From an uncultured Acetatifactor sp. (lineage in GTDB: Bacteria > Bacillota > Clostridia > Lachnospirales > Lachnospiraceae), in assembly GCF_910585425.1 (NCBI RefSeq), contig NZ_CAJUCP010000035.1, forward strand, positions 1 to 56,010: a stretch of 56,010 nt of DNA, given 5' to 3'. Positions 34,127 to 43,195 of the stretch are shown here, piece by piece. The position numbers were made by a program, and so were the translations under genes. The first letter of the stretch is position 1, and each line of letters starts with the position of its first letter. Under the pieces are notes generated by a model. That model saw only the letters and a list, made by a program, of their open reading frames with translations. It made no database searches and was not told the origin of the DNA.

Positions 34127-36267
34127 AGATGCAGCACCCTCGATTTGATTTCCTTTGTCTTGCCCGCGTTCCAGAAGTTCTCCCCCAGGTATCCGCAGGT
34201 CCGCCTGGTGACGTTCATCTTGGAATGGTCCTTATTGTGGCACTGGGGGCATTCCCACTCATTGTCCTCATTGACCTGAATCTCTCCGTCAAATCCGCAG
34301 ACATGGCAGTAGTCGGACTTCGTGTTGAACTCGCCGTACTGGATGTTGTCGTAGATGAAGCGAATCACTTCCTCCACGGCCTCCACATTGTTCAGGAGGT
34401 TAGGCACCTCCACATAGGAGATGGCCCCGCCCAGGGACTTGTTCTGGAACTCGCTCTCGAAGCGGAATTTCGTGAACGCGTCGATGGGCTCCCGGACATC
34501 CACATGATAGGAATTGGTGTAATACCCCTTGTCCGTCACATTGGGGATATCGCCGTACTTCTCCTTGTCGATGCGGGCGAACCGATAGCACAGGGTCTCC
34601 GCGGGCGTCCCATAGAGGCTGAAGCCTATCCCCGTCTCCTCCCGCCATCTGGCAGCCGTGTCCTTCAGATGATCCATGACCCGCAGGGCGAACTCCTTGC
34701 CCTTGGGGTCGGTATGGCTGCAGCCCTTCATGAGCCAGGTCAGCTCATAGAGGCCGATATAGCCCAGGGACATGGTGGAATAGCCGCCGTACAGGAGCTT
34801 GTCAATCTTTTCGCCCTTTTTCAGGCGGGCGATGGCCCCGTACTGCCAGTGGATGGGGCTTACGTCGGACACCGTGCCCAGCAGGGCCTTGTGGCGGCAC
34901 ATCAGCGCCTCGTAACACAGGCCCAGCCGCTCGTCCAGCCGCTTCCAGAAAATCTCCTCATTGCCCTCGGAGACGATGCCGATCTGGGGAAGGTTCAGGC
35001 TGACCACGCCCTGGTTGAACCTACCCTCCCATTTGTAATTCCCGTCCTCGTCCTTCCAGGGGGACAGGAAGGAACGGCAGCCCATGCAGGAGAACACATT
35101 GCCCTCGTAATTCTCCCTCATCTTCTTGGCCGAAATATAGTCCGGATACATGCGTTTGGCCGAGCATCTGGCCGCCAGGCGGGTAACATAGTCGTACCTT
35201 CCGCCTTTTAAGCAATTGTTCTCGTCCAGCACATACACCAGCTTGGGGAACGCGGGTGTCACGAAGACTCCCTTTTCGTTCTTCGTCCCCTGCAGACGCT
35301 GGTTCAGAATCTCCACGATAATCCGGACGGTCTCCTCCACATACTCGTCCCCATCGTCTATATGCAGGAACAAAGTCACAAAAGGCGACTGTCCGTTGGT
35401 CGTCATCAGGGTGTTGATCTGATACTGGATGGTCTGGACGCCGGAGCGCAGCTCGTCCTGGAGGCGCAGCTCCACAATCCGCTCCTTGTCCGCGGCGTCC
35501 AGCCTGTCCCCGAACTCCTCGTCCAGCTGGGCGGTGAACTTGTCCTTGCTCTTGCGCAGATATTTCCCCAGGTGCTTGATGTTCACGGACTGGCCGCCGT
35601 ACTGGTTGCTGGCCACCGCCGCGATGATCTGGGTGGTGACGGTGCAGGCCACCTGGAAGCTCTTGGGGGACTCTATCATCTTTCCGTTGATGGATGTCCC
35701 ATTGTCCAGCATGTCCTTGATATCGATCAGGCAGCAGTTGAAGATGGGTTGGATGAAATAGTCCGCGTCATGGAAATGGAGCACGCCGTTATCGTGGGCC
35801 AGGGAGATGTGCTCCGGCAGGAGCATGCGCCTGGTCACGTCCCGGGACACCTCCCCTGCGATATAATCCCGCTGGGTGGAGGCCAGGCGGGTGTTCTTGT
35901 TGGAGTTCTCCTCCGCCAGCTCCTTGTTCTCGTTGCGGATCAGCTTCAGGATGGACTCGTCCGTAGTGTTGGACTTACGCAGGAGGCTGCGCTGATAGCG
36001 GTACACCATGTACTTCTTGGAGAGGACGTATTTATTGTGCTGCACCAGATGCTGCTCTATCACATCCTGCACATGCTCCACCGCCTGCAGCTCCCTGCCC
36101 TCGTCCTGCACGGCCGTGAGGATCTCGTCCACCAGGGCCTGGTCAGCCCTGTCCCGTTCCTCTACCTCGTTGTTCGCCTTCTGGATGGCCGCTACAATCT
36201 TCTCCTCTTCGTAGGGCACCACGCGCCCGTCTCTTTTCTGAATCCTCATACGCTCTCCGCTCCTCAT
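34123..36267 (-). CDS. nrdD: class III (anaerobic) ribonucleoside-triphosphate reductase
   Basis: A 714-residue glycyl radical enzyme that reduces NTPs to dNTPs without oxygen. The N-terminal ATP-cone (MRIQKRDGRVVPYEEEKIVAAI, about 7-95) is the allosteric site. The active-site region includes VFSCMGCRSFLSPW; the C-terminus has the zinc-ribbon cysteines (CHVCGFDGE, CPQCHN) and the glycyl radical site RRTCGYLG. Two starts are possible: 36267 (GAGGAG five bases upstream) and 36249 (GGAG five bases upstream). Two NrdR boxes upstream show how it is probably regulated. Confidence 0.97.
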   Translation of the reverse strand: MRSGERMRIQKRDGRVVPYEEEKIVAAIQKANNEVEERDRADQALVDEILTAVQDEGRELQAVEHVQDVIEQHLVQHNKYVLSKKYMVYRYQRSLLRKSNTTDESILKLIRNENKELAEENSNKNTRLASTQRDYIAGEVSRDVTRRMLLPEHISLAHDNGVLHFHDADYFIQPIFNCCLIDIKDMLDNGTSINGKMIESPKSFQVACTVTTQIIAAVASNQYGGQSVNIKHLGKYLRKSKDKFTAQLDEEFGDRLDAADKERIVELRLQDELRSGVQTIQYQINTLMTTNGQSPFVTLFLHIDDGDEYVEETVRIIVEILNQRLQGTKNEKGVFVTPAFPKLVYVLDENNCLKGGRYDYVTRLAARCSAKRMYPDYISAKKMRENYEGNVFSCMGCRSFLSPWKDEDGNYKWEGRFNQGVVSLNLPQIGIVSEGNEEIFWKRLDERLGLCYEALMCRHKALLGTVSDVSPIHWQYGAIARLKKGEKIDKLLYGGYSTMSLGYIGLYELTWLMKGCSHTDPKGKEFALRVMDHLKDTAARWREETGIGFSLYGTPAETLCYRFARIDKEKYGDIPNVTDKGYYTNSYHVDVREPIDAFTKFRFESEFQNKSLGGAISYVEVPNLLNNVEAVEEVIRFIYDNIQYGEFNTKSDYCHVCGFDGEIQVNEDNEWECPQCHNKDHSKMNVTRRTCGYLGENFWNAGKTKEIKSRVLHL

Positions 36268-36372
36268 GAATGCTCCTCTTCATTATGAATAATCTTCTTC
36301 AATGAATGCCCGTCTTCATTGCCACACGCCGCATACAGAAAGCCGCACCGCAAGTGCAACGGATACGGCCGT

Positions 36373-36420
36373 TTTCTATATCTTGTGTTCACTGTCGGAC
36401 TTTTTGTCTATATTTTGTAT
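36373..36420 (-). promoter_or_regulatory. two NrdR boxes
   Basis: On the minus strand ATACAAAATATAGACA (36405-36420) and ACACAAGATATAGAAA (36373-36388) match the left 13 bases of the NrdR box consensus well and lie 16 nt apart, the usual spacing of paired sites. They sit just downstream of the nrdD promoter, where NrdR would block transcription when dATP is high. Confidence 0.75.
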
Positions 36421-36425
36421 CTCAC

Positions 36426-36454
36426 ATTATAATAGACAATCCGGGAAAAAGCAA
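36426..36454 (-). promoter_or_regulatory. sigma-A promoter of nrdDG
   Basis: TTGCTT (36449-36454), a 17-nt spacer and a perfect TATAAT (36426-36431) on the minus strand, about 160 nt before the nrdD start and directly upstream of the NrdR boxes. Confidence 0.85.
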
Positions 36455-36479
36455 GGGCTTATTTTATCCATTTTGAATG

Positions 36480-36508
36480 TTGCAAAAGAACAGGGGGTAC
36501 ATTATAAT
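36480..36508 (+). promoter_or_regulatory. sigma-A promoter of the DUF6020-like gene
   Basis: TTGCAA (36480-36485), a 17-nt spacer and a perfect TATAAT (36503-36508). Transcription should begin near 36515, which excludes the ATG at 36511 as start of the next gene. Confidence 0.85.
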
Positions 36509-36540
36509 GAATGGCGAAGGGAGGTGCCGTACTTTACCGT

Positions 36541-38172
36541 ATGCGCATGCGAAAATGGATTTTTTCCGCAATCGGCGGACTGCTCTGTGCCTTCTGCTAT
36601 GTGGCGGGCCGTCAACTGGATTGCTTTGATACATTAGACCTCACGGATAAGGCATTTTACGTGAAATGGGCATTGGCCGGGGCAGGCAGCGCCGTGGCTC
36701 TGTATTTCCTCTGGCAGCTGATCGACCGGATAGCCGAAAGGCCCGCGAAAGAGACAGCCGCGCCGGGGGCGGGGCGCCGGAAAAGCCGTCTGCTCTGCGC
36801 GGGCCTTCTCTTCCTGTGCTGGCTTCCGGCCCTGTTCTCCATTTTTCCGGGCGCGTTCTCCTACGATGCCTATAATGAATGGGAGCAGGTGCGCGACGGG
36901 ATGCTCACCGCCCACCATCCCGTGGCCCATGTGCTGCTGCTGGGAGGCCTTACGGAGGGGCTTCACGCGCTGACAGGGAATTATAATGCGGGAATCGCGG
37001 TATATGCCGTCCTGCAGATGCTTTTCCTGGCCTGGGCGCTGTCGGCGGTGACAGAGTTCATGGCGCAGGCCGGCGTGCCGCGCCCCTTCCGGATGCTGAC
37101 CCTGGCCGTCTATGCCCTTTCCCCGGTGGCACAGCTTTTTTCCATCTGCGCCACAAAGGATGTGCCCTTCACAGGGGCAGAGCTGTTTTTCTTCCTATAC
37201 GCCATCCGGTTCTCGGCGGACCGCAGGTTTCCGGGGGACAGGCCGGGGATGCTCCGTTTCGGCGCGGCCGCCCTGTGCACCATGATATTCCGCAACAACG
37301 GCCTGTACATCGTCATCCTGACGCTGCTGGTCCTGGGGATATCCGCTCGGGCGGACTGGCGTAGGCATAAACGGAATCTGGTGGCGTTTCTGCTGGTCAC
37401 GATCGTCCCCTATCTGATTTATATCGGACCGGTGTACAGGGTGCTGGACGTAGCGCCGGGTGGGGTGGAGGAAATGCTCTCCGTGCCTCTGCAGCAGATG
37501 GCCCGTGTCCATCGGTACGATTCCGCCTCCCTGCAGGAAGAGGACCTGGAGGCCCTTTACCGTTTCGTGGGGCGCGAGTCCCTGGAGCAGTACAAGCCCA
37601 CAGTGTCCGACCCCGTGAAGCAGGGCTTTCACAGGGATGCTTTCCTGGCCCATAAGGGAGATTTCTTCCGCCTCTGGATCCGGCTGGGGGCAGCCCATCC
37701 CCTGACCTATGTGAATTCCTTCCTGATCAACACGGTGGACGCCTGGTATCCCCATGCCCTGATCGACGGCTACCGCCACGCGGACGGGAAGGGAAGCTAT
37801 TTCGACTACAGGGTGGCCCCGCCCGGGGAAGAGCGGGTCTATCTGCCCGGGCTGCATGCATTCTATGAGCGTCTGTCCCATGACCCGGAAGCCCAGAAGG
37901 CCCCCCTTGCCTTCCTGCTGCTGAGCCCCGGATGGCATCTTCTGTGCACCATGGTCCTGTTCCTCTATTTCTGGAGCCGCAGGAAATACCGGCTGTCCGC
38001 GCCGATGTGGATTTTCGTGTTCCATCTCCTCACGGTGCTGATGGGCCCCATGATCCTGGTGAGATATATGCTCCTGTTCTTCTTCGCCCTTCCCCTGGTA
38101 TGCGCCATGGCTTTATTTCCCCGGGGATTTGAGGCGGACCTGAACTGTGGAACAGGGGAACGACATACTTAA
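36541..38172 (+). CDS. polytopic membrane protein of the DUF6020 / GT-C-like kind
   Basis: A 543-residue membrane protein with about eleven hydrophobic segments. ALFSIFPGAFSYDAYNEWEQ (about 102-121) in the first outside loop, followed by HHPVAHVLLL, recalls the acidic loop of lipid-phosphate-sugar-dependent GT-C glycosyltransferases and the DUF6020 proteins of Firmicutes (from memory). It would work on the outer face of the membrane with a polyprenyl-phosphate donor. The ATG at 36511 lies before the predicted transcript start, so 36541 is used; 36547 is also possible. The region is GC-rich. Confidence 0.7.
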   Translation: MRMRKWIFSAIGGLLCAFCYVAGRQLDCFDTLDLTDKAFYVKWALAGAGSAVALYFLWQLIDRIAERPAKETAAPGAGRRKSRLLCAGLLFLCWLPALFSIFPGAFSYDAYNEWEQVRDGMLTAHHPVAHVLLLGGLTEGLHALTGNYNAGIAVYAVLQMLFLAWALSAVTEFMAQAGVPRPFRMLTLAVYALSPVAQLFSICATKDVPFTGAELFFFLYAIRFSADRRFPGDRPGMLRFGAAALCTMIFRNNGLYIVILTLLVLGISARADWRRHKRNLVAFLLVTIVPYLIYIGPVYRVLDVAPGGVEEMLSVPLQQMARVHRYDSASLQEEDLEALYRFVGRESLEQYKPTVSDPVKQGFHRDAFLAHKGDFFRLWIRLGAAHPLTYVNSFLINTVDAWYPHALIDGYRHADGKGSYFDYRVAPPGEERVYLPGLHAFYERLSHDPEAQKAPLAFLLLSPGWHLLCTMVLFLYFWSRRKYRLSAPMWIFVFHLLTVLMGPMILVRYMLLFFFALPLVCAMALFPRGFEADLNCGTGERHT

Positions 38173-38208
38173 TAGAAAGCAAAACAGAACGCAAAATGGA
38201 GAAATCTG

Positions 38209-39936
38209 ATGAGTGGAACCGGAAACCTTCAAGACAGCCAGTCCCGGAAGCACTGGCTGATTTATATAGCCCTGACCGTGACGGCCCTGCTCTGCGGCCT
38301 CATCTGGTCAGTGACCAACGTGTCCCATGACTGTACGTACCATATCAGCATGTCCCAGCGGCTGCTCTCTGGGGACAGGATGTTCCTGGAAATGTGGGAG
38401 CCGCACCAGACCTCCGCTTTCCTTACGGCAGCCCTGATGTGGATCTATGAAAAAATATTCCGGACCACCACGGGCATCGTGCTCTACCTGCAGGTCTGCG
38501 GAATCCTGATCCGGGGCGGCATCGCCCTCCTGTTGTACAGGGCGCTTCGCCGGGAACTGGAAAAGCCCCTGGCCTACGGCTGCGCCCTGCTGTTCTTCCT
38601 GATTTCCCCCAAGGACTTCGCACTGCCGGAGTTCGCCAACATGCAGCTATGGTTCTCCACGCTGTCTGCTATCTGCCTGCATGCCTACCTGAGGGGAGGG
38701 AAGCGCCTCACGCTGGCGGCGGGGGCATTCTGTCTGTGCCTGGCAGTGCTCTCCTATCCCTCCTGCCTGGTCCTCTTTCCGGGCGCCATCGCGCTGCTGG
38801 CGCGCTATTCCCCGGACAGGCGGGGCGGCATCCTGACTTTTTCCGGCGTGTGCGCGGGGGCAGGAATCGCCGTGGCGGGATATTTCCTCCTCACCCTGGG
38901 CCCGGACACCCTTCTGCAGTGCATAAGGGGGATGCTGGCGCTGGAGCCCTCCCACACGGTCAGCGCGACGGACAAGCTGGCCGGATACCTGCAGGATGCC
39001 CTGAGGACCCTTCCGGTATTCCTGGCGGTGGGCGCGGCAGGCTTCGTCCTGAGCAGGCTCCTGCAGGCCCTCCGCCGTCCCGCCGAAGGGAATGGGCAGG
39101 AGAGGCGGCAGCTCTGGCTCCTCTGCTCCGCGGGCATCCTTCTGGCCGGATTCCTCCTGAACATCCTGAGCTTACAGGACCGCACCGCCTACAGCCTCAT
39201 CTTCATGGCCGTCATCGCCGCAGGCTCCTGGAACATAAGGAAACTGACAGAAGGGGAGAAAAGGCTGTATCTGTGCCTGACCACCTTCGGCAGCCTGGAG
39301 TTCCTGGCCACGCTGCTCCTGTCCAACATGCCCCTCCTCCCCTCCGTGCCCTATGCGCTGCCTGCGATCATCGCGGCCCTGATACCGATTGAAAAGGCGT
39401 TCACTTGTGCGGAAATGAAGAAATGGGGATGCCGCTGCTTCATCTGTCTCGTGATGCTTCTGGCATTCAGATGCGTCTATATCAGGACGCCTCTGACCGG
39501 AAAGGGGCAGATGTGCTCCATCCTGTCGGATCTGTCCGTGGTCCGCAGCGGACCGGCATGGGGCATCATCTCCAATGAGGATGGCGTCTGCATAGAGCGC
39601 GACAGCTACCCTGAGTGGAAGCAGTGGATCCGGCCGGGAGACAAGGTATGGATCATAGGCGTTCCGGCGAATACGCTGGGATATCTGTATGAGGATGTGG
39701 AAGTGGCAGGGCCGTCCACCATGTCTACCCCTTCCTACAGCAGCGCTGTCCTGGAATACTGGCGCATGAATCCGGATAAATATCCCGATGTCATCGTGGC
39801 GGAAAGCTATCTGGGGACCCTTGCCTATGAACTGCAGACGAACACCTGGCTCCTGTCCTGGCTGGAGGAAGAATACCGGCCGGAGCAAGTGGTAGACGGG
39901 ACATATTATAAATACTATTTCAGAAAGGCCAGATGA
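38209..39936 (+). CDS. polytopic membrane protein, putative GT-C-type glycosyltransferase
   Basis: A 575-residue membrane protein with about ten hydrophobic segments. After the first helix (about 16-34) comes NVSHDCTYHISMSQRLLSGDRMF, with an Asp in the first outside loop as in GT-C enzymes; the last ~120 residues (about 455-575) form a soluble C-terminal domain. It starts 36 nt after the DUF6020-like gene and is likely co-transcribed. A role in adding sugars to a surface polymer is inference; the fold is not certain. Confidence 0.6.
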   Translation: MSGTGNLQDSQSRKHWLIYIALTVTALLCGLIWSVTNVSHDCTYHISMSQRLLSGDRMFLEMWEPHQTSAFLTAALMWIYEKIFRTTTGIVLYLQVCGILIRGGIALLLYRALRRELEKPLAYGCALLFFLISPKDFALPEFANMQLWFSTLSAICLHAYLRGGKRLTLAAGAFCLCLAVLSYPSCLVLFPGAIALLARYSPDRRGGILTFSGVCAGAGIAVAGYFLLTLGPDTLLQCIRGMLALEPSHTVSATDKLAGYLQDALRTLPVFLAVGAAGFVLSRLLQALRRPAEGNGQERRQLWLLCSAGILLAGFLLNILSLQDRTAYSLIFMAVIAAGSWNIRKLTEGEKRLYLCLTTFGSLEFLATLLLSNMPLLPSVPYALPAIIAALIPIEKAFTCAEMKKWGCRCFICLVMLLAFRCVYIRTPLTGKGQMCSILSDLSVVRSGPAWGIISNEDGVCIERDSYPEWKQWIRPGDKVWIIGVPANTLGYLYEDVEVAGPSTMSTPSYSSAVLEYWRMNPDKYPDVIVAESYLGTLAYELQTNTWLLSWLEEEYRPEQVVDGTYYKYYFRKAR

Positions 39937-39952
39937 GCTCCCCCATCTGGCC
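39927..39952. terminator. hairpin between converging genes
   Basis: GGCCAGAT (39927-39934) pairs perfectly with ATCTGGCC (39945-39952), right at the plus-strand stop codon and just before the minus-strand gene end. There is no long T-run, so it is a likely but weak bidirectional terminator. Confidence 0.5.
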
Positions 39953-39958
39953 CTGGAA

Positions 39959-40417
39959 TCAAATCCTGTAATCGGAATCCAGCAGTCCCCTGACGATACG
40001 GTGAGCCCTGCCCACATCCTCCACGGACACGCCGATTACGAATCTGTCTTCGCACCGCACATAGCGCTGCATATTGATATCGATGTCCTGGATGGAAAGG
40101 CTGGAGACGATCATGCCGATCCTCCGGGTGTTGAAGCGCCCATGCTCGATGTAGAGCAGCCGCACTTCCCCGTTCACATCGATCGTGGTAGCGTCCAGCT
40201 CCTCCCTCAGCATGGCAATGAAGCCGTCTATCTTTCCGCTCTCCGGCTTTCTCACCACGATTGCAAGCCAGTCGATGTTGATTGCCATGCACTCGCAGGG
40301 AATCAGGCATTTCTCCAACACCTCGAATATCTTTACGACGCTTCTCTCATCCCTTGCCAGCTTCGCCCGCCCAATCGTCACCCGAATCGCGGATATTTCC
40401 CGAATTCTGCTCTCCAT
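39959..40417 (-). CDS. ACT-domain protein, aspartokinase regulatory-like
   Basis: A 152-residue cytosolic protein without a catalytic domain. Two ACT-like units can be traced: about 8-70 (VTIGRAKLARDERSVVKIFEVLEKCLI) and about 82-150 (IGMIVSSLSIQDIDINM, RFVIGVSVEDVGRAHRIVRGLL). The layout recalls the regulatory end of aspartate kinases, which binds amino acids. It stands alone under its own promoter, so it may be a free-standing amino-acid sensor. Confidence 0.55.
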   Translation of the reverse strand: MESRIREISAIRVTIGRAKLARDERSVVKIFEVLEKCLIPCECMAINIDWLAIVVRKPESGKIDGFIAMLREELDATTIDVNGEVRLLYIEHGRFNTRRIGMIVSSLSIQDIDINMQRYVRCEDRFVIGVSVEDVGRAHRIVRGLLDSDYRI

Positions 40418-40515
40418 CTGTCATCCCAACGCTTTCCCGTTTTTTCCTTTATGGCATATGCCGACGTGCCCGTATGGCCCTTCAGCCATGGGGCTTATCT
40501 ATCAAAACTTGTGCA

Positions 40516-40544
40516 AGTATACCATAAAATCGGGGAAAAGACAA
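40516..40544 (-). promoter_or_regulatory. sigma-A promoter of the ACT-domain gene
   Basis: TTGTCT (40539-40544), a 17-nt spacer and TATACT (40516-40521) on the minus strand. The resulting ~90-nt leader contains short hairpins (ATGGC...GCCAT and the palindrome GGCATATGCC) but no riboswitch I can recognise. Confidence 0.8.
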
Positions 40545-40584
40545 CTGGTTTTGGGGATTTATGGGGATTCGGGGAATATTCAGA

Positions 40585-41898
40585 TTATTTTCCCATCTTC
40601 CCGAAAAGCCCGCGGACATCCTCCAGGATTCCCTCCGGATCTTCTTCCTCCAGCAGCTCTTCCAATACCTCCAGCCAGTCCTGGCAGTGGTAATGGATGG
40701 AATGCTTTCTGTCATACGCCTGGAAGGACTCTATCCCTTCCTCCTCCAGCAATGTCCGGAACCGCTCGTACGCGGCAGAGAGATAGACCCGCCTCCGGTT
40801 ATGTACCACGCTTTCCTCTTCCCTCCTCCAGATGGGAATCGCCCGGTGCTTCAGGGCAAGGTACAGCAGTTTGTCTATTTCGATGCTTTCGCGGCTGAAA
40901 CAATCCTCCAGATAAATCCTGTCCCCATCGCCGCCTTGCCTCGCCTCTGGATACTCCTTCAGCCATCTGGCCTTTTCCTGGGGAGTCTCGACCAAATCCA
41001 GCGGCGATTTGGGCTTGTTCAGGCAGCACTGCTTATACTTCTTCCCGCTTCCGCAGGGACATGGGTCGTTCCTGCCAATCTTGCGCTTCGGCTCTGTCCT
41101 GTTGAATTCCTGATCCAGCTTCCTGAGCGCCTGAGAGAAATTCTTCTCCAGCTCCCTGCTCCTCTTTTCCGCCTCCGGGTCATCGAACATAGCCCATCCC
41201 CTGAGCATCTGAACTGCCTGGACAGGGGACTTGCAGAAATTTTCCCGGCTGTCCCGGTATGTGAACACTTCGTCCACACATTCGTCATATCCGCCGATGG
41301 CCCTCCCCTCTATCCGGTCATCCTCATAAAGCCTGTATATCTCCGGGAGCATCTCCACAAAATGGCATCTACAGATCACATCTGCCAAAGCGGTGTAGAC
41401 ATAGTCCCCAATCTCCTCCCCATATACAATCTGCCGCAGGAAATCCTGCCAGTCCTGCTTCCCGAGCGTCCCGTCCAGATATAACTGGCCCATGACCCTC
41501 AGCAGCCCGGACCTGACATAATCGCCCACATCGGGGGAGCAGACGGCATCCTTGAGGAGCCGGATGTCGCCATTGTACATATTGTACAGAATCGTCGGCA
41601 GGCTCTCTGTCATGGCGTCCCCCATCAGAAAATCCACCGTATCCTCCGGCAGGCATGCCAGCTCCATCATCCTGGGGAAGAAATCCCTGTCCTGGAACTG
41701 GGCCAGCAGGAACATCGCGTAGAAGTGCAGCTGATAGTCCTCGTCCAGGTCTTCGCCCTCTGCGATGGCCTTCTCGACGGCGCTGCGCAGACAGGGAATC
41801 GCTTCTGCTCTGTTGACACATATAATCTCGAATTCCTCCTGTGGGAACTTTTTGCTGCGTCTGGTGATTGCTTCAATTGCTGTCTGTAGCTTTTTCAT
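40585..41898 (-). CDS. SEC-C motif protein with DUF1186-like helical domain
   Basis: A 437-residue cytosolic protein. Residues about 1-250 are helical and HEAT-like (LLAQFQDRDFFPRMMELA, DTVDFLMGDAMTESLPTILY), resembling DUF1186 proteins. A zinc-binding SEC-C motif lies at about 285-305 (IGRNDPCPCGSGKKYKQCC), as in the C-terminus of SecA. About 130 more residues follow (about 308-437). The function is unknown; SEC-C often mediates protein or ribosome contacts. The ribosome site (AAAGGCGGGG) is imperfect. Confidence 0.85.
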   Translation of the reverse strand: MKKLQTAIEAITRRSKKFPQEEFEIICVNRAEAIPCLRSAVEKAIAEGEDLDEDYQLHFYAMFLLAQFQDRDFFPRMMELACLPEDTVDFLMGDAMTESLPTILYNMYNGDIRLLKDAVCSPDVGDYVRSGLLRVMGQLYLDGTLGKQDWQDFLRQIVYGEEIGDYVYTALADVICRCHFVEMLPEIYRLYEDDRIEGRAIGGYDECVDEVFTYRDSRENFCKSPVQAVQMLRGWAMFDDPEAEKRSRELEKNFSQALRKLDQEFNRTEPKRKIGRNDPCPCGSGKKYKQCCLNKPKSPLDLVETPQEKARWLKEYPEARQGGDGDRIYLEDCFSRESIEIDKLLYLALKHRAIPIWRREEESVVHNRRRVYLSAAYERFRTLLEEEGIESFQAYDRKHSIHYHCQDWLEVLEELLEEEDPEGILEDVRGLFGKMGK

Positions 41899-41978
41899 TG
41901 TGGCCCCGCCTTTTTTACGTTTGTAGCTCAGCTTCTTTCCGATTCTCCCTGATTCCTATTCATAGGGAAATCTGCAGC

Positions 41979-42314
41979 CTACTGTATATAGTTCTTGTAG
42001 GCGAACTTCAATAATTCCATGGTCTTTCCGATCTGCCCGTACCTGGTGCTCCTCCAATGCTCCAACTCTGACTGTATGTTCCTCTCGAAGGGATTCTCCT
42101 GAATCAGATCCTTATATGCTGCTTTTATGACGGCATCCTTAATAATGCAGCTCCGGCAAGATTCTTTTTGCTCTGACGGCTCCGTTTTCTGTACTGTAAG
42201 GTTCTCTATATCGGGCGTGTTGTCCTTCACCAGGCTGCTGGCTATGAATCTTCCGTCTATCATGAGTCCTAACGTATTGCCATCATTATCCTTGCCCCTG
42301 TGCGTCGCCTTCAT
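41979..42314 (-). CDS. small protein of unknown function
   Basis: A 111-residue acidic-to-neutral protein without membrane segment. Residues 1-40 (THRGKDNDGNTLGLMIDGRFI) form a beta-rich start, followed by a linker with a Cys pair (CRSC, about 53-56) and a helical end (ELEHWRSTRYGQIGKTMELL). I do not recognise the family; the start resembles small modules fused to other domains in Lachnospiraceae, but that is only an impression. A perfect ribosome site (GGAGGG) and consensus promoter show it is real. Confidence 0.7.
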   Translation of the reverse strand: MKATHRGKDNDGNTLGLMIDGRFIASSLVKDNTPDIENLTVQKTEPSEQKESCRSCIIKDAVIKAAYKDLIQENPFERNIQSELEHWRSTRYGQIGKTMELLKFAYKNYIQ

Positions 42315-42344
42315 TGCAGCCCTCCGCGCATGTTATTTGCCAAT

Positions 42345-42373
42345 ATTATACCGCGAATCATTCATAAAAGCAA
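42345..42373 (-). promoter_or_regulatory. sigma-A promoter of the 111-residue protein gene
   Basis: TTGCTT (42368-42373), a 17-nt spacer and a perfect TATAAT (42345-42350) on the minus strand, 30 nt before the start codon. Confidence 0.85.
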
Positions 42374-42427
42374 ACTGTTTCATTGCGCAGCTGGCTCAGC
42401 TTATCGAAATATTCCTTTTAAGGGCTC

Positions 42428-43057
42428 TTAGGGATGCTGAAAAGGATGGCTTTTGCAGACATTGTGTGGACTGAATATTAAAATCCTTTCTTGAGGATGG
42501 TTGCCGGGCAATAAGTGCCGGCAGTCTATCTCGTCTGCATGCCTCAGCGCATCCTGCGCCATCAGGCATCTTGTATACTCATCTGTAGGATAATAGAAAA
42601 ACAGCAGAAGCTCACGGGGATTTTCATAGTAAGATTCGATGACTCTTGCCAGGACGGCCTGCAGTATCTCTACGGAAAACGGATTGAAGAAATAGCATCT
42701 GTCCACTTCTGCCGGAACCGCATACTGCTCCGCGCTTCCCATGATGAAGCTGGTGCGTCTCCCTGAAACCGCAGTCAGCCGGTTCGCGGCCGCGCTGTCA
42801 TAAATACGTTCATCGCACTCAATCCCGATAGATCTGCATCCTGTCTGAAAGGACAGGTAGAAGCATACACGTCCTTTTCCGGTTCCATAGTCAAGGAGTG
42901 TATGCTTCTTCCCTATATAGCCGCTGTTCGCCAGCCTTTCCAGGACAGGGTAGGGCGTCGGCTCGTAGGGGTATCTGTAGCGGTCCGCATGGGAGTCGTC
43001 GCGCCCTGTGGTCTTTATTTTCAGAAGTTTGTCCCATTGGGAGTCGGGTTGGGTCAT
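42428..43057 (-). CDS. class I SAM-dependent methyltransferase
   Basis: A 209-residue cytosolic Rossmann-fold enzyme. The SAM-binding motif LLDYGTGKGRVCFYL (about 54-68) is followed by SIGIECDERIYDSA (acidic strand end) and YFFNPFSVEIL. The FNPF motif resembles NPPF/NPPY-type sites of N-methyltransferases, but the substrate is unknown. The ribosome site is weak (AAGAGA, about 14 nt from the ATG) and an IS200-type element ends only ~38 nt upstream, so the original promoter may have been displaced. Confidence 0.85.
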   Translation of the reverse strand: MTQPDSQWDKLLKIKTTGRDDSHADRYRYPYEPTPYPVLERLANSGYIGKKHTLLDYGTGKGRVCFYLSFQTGCRSIGIECDERIYDSAAANRLTAVSGRRTSFIMGSAEQYAVPAEVDRCYFFNPFSVEILQAVLARVIESYYENPRELLLFFYYPTDEYTRCLMAQDALRHADEIDCRHLLPGNHPQERILIFSPHNVCKSHPFQHP

Positions 43058-43195
43058 GGTTTGGGTATCTCTTTTCTTCTATTTCTAAGTCACCAACCCC
43101 CACTTCAAGTGGGGGTTTGCAAGAGGCCCCCCAAGGGGCCTTTAATACTTGCGCGCCTGAAAGGCGGGTGTCGCAAGCTCTTTTACTGGCTACCG

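Noticed and set aside
34129..36288. 360- and 308-codon plus-strand ORFs in nrdD
   Set aside because: They are the antisense of a highly conserved enzyme gene; their length reflects GC-rich codon use.
40418..40510. Possible amino-acid riboswitch in the leader of the ACT-domain gene
   Set aside because: Only short hairpins are visible and no known aptamer core could be matched.
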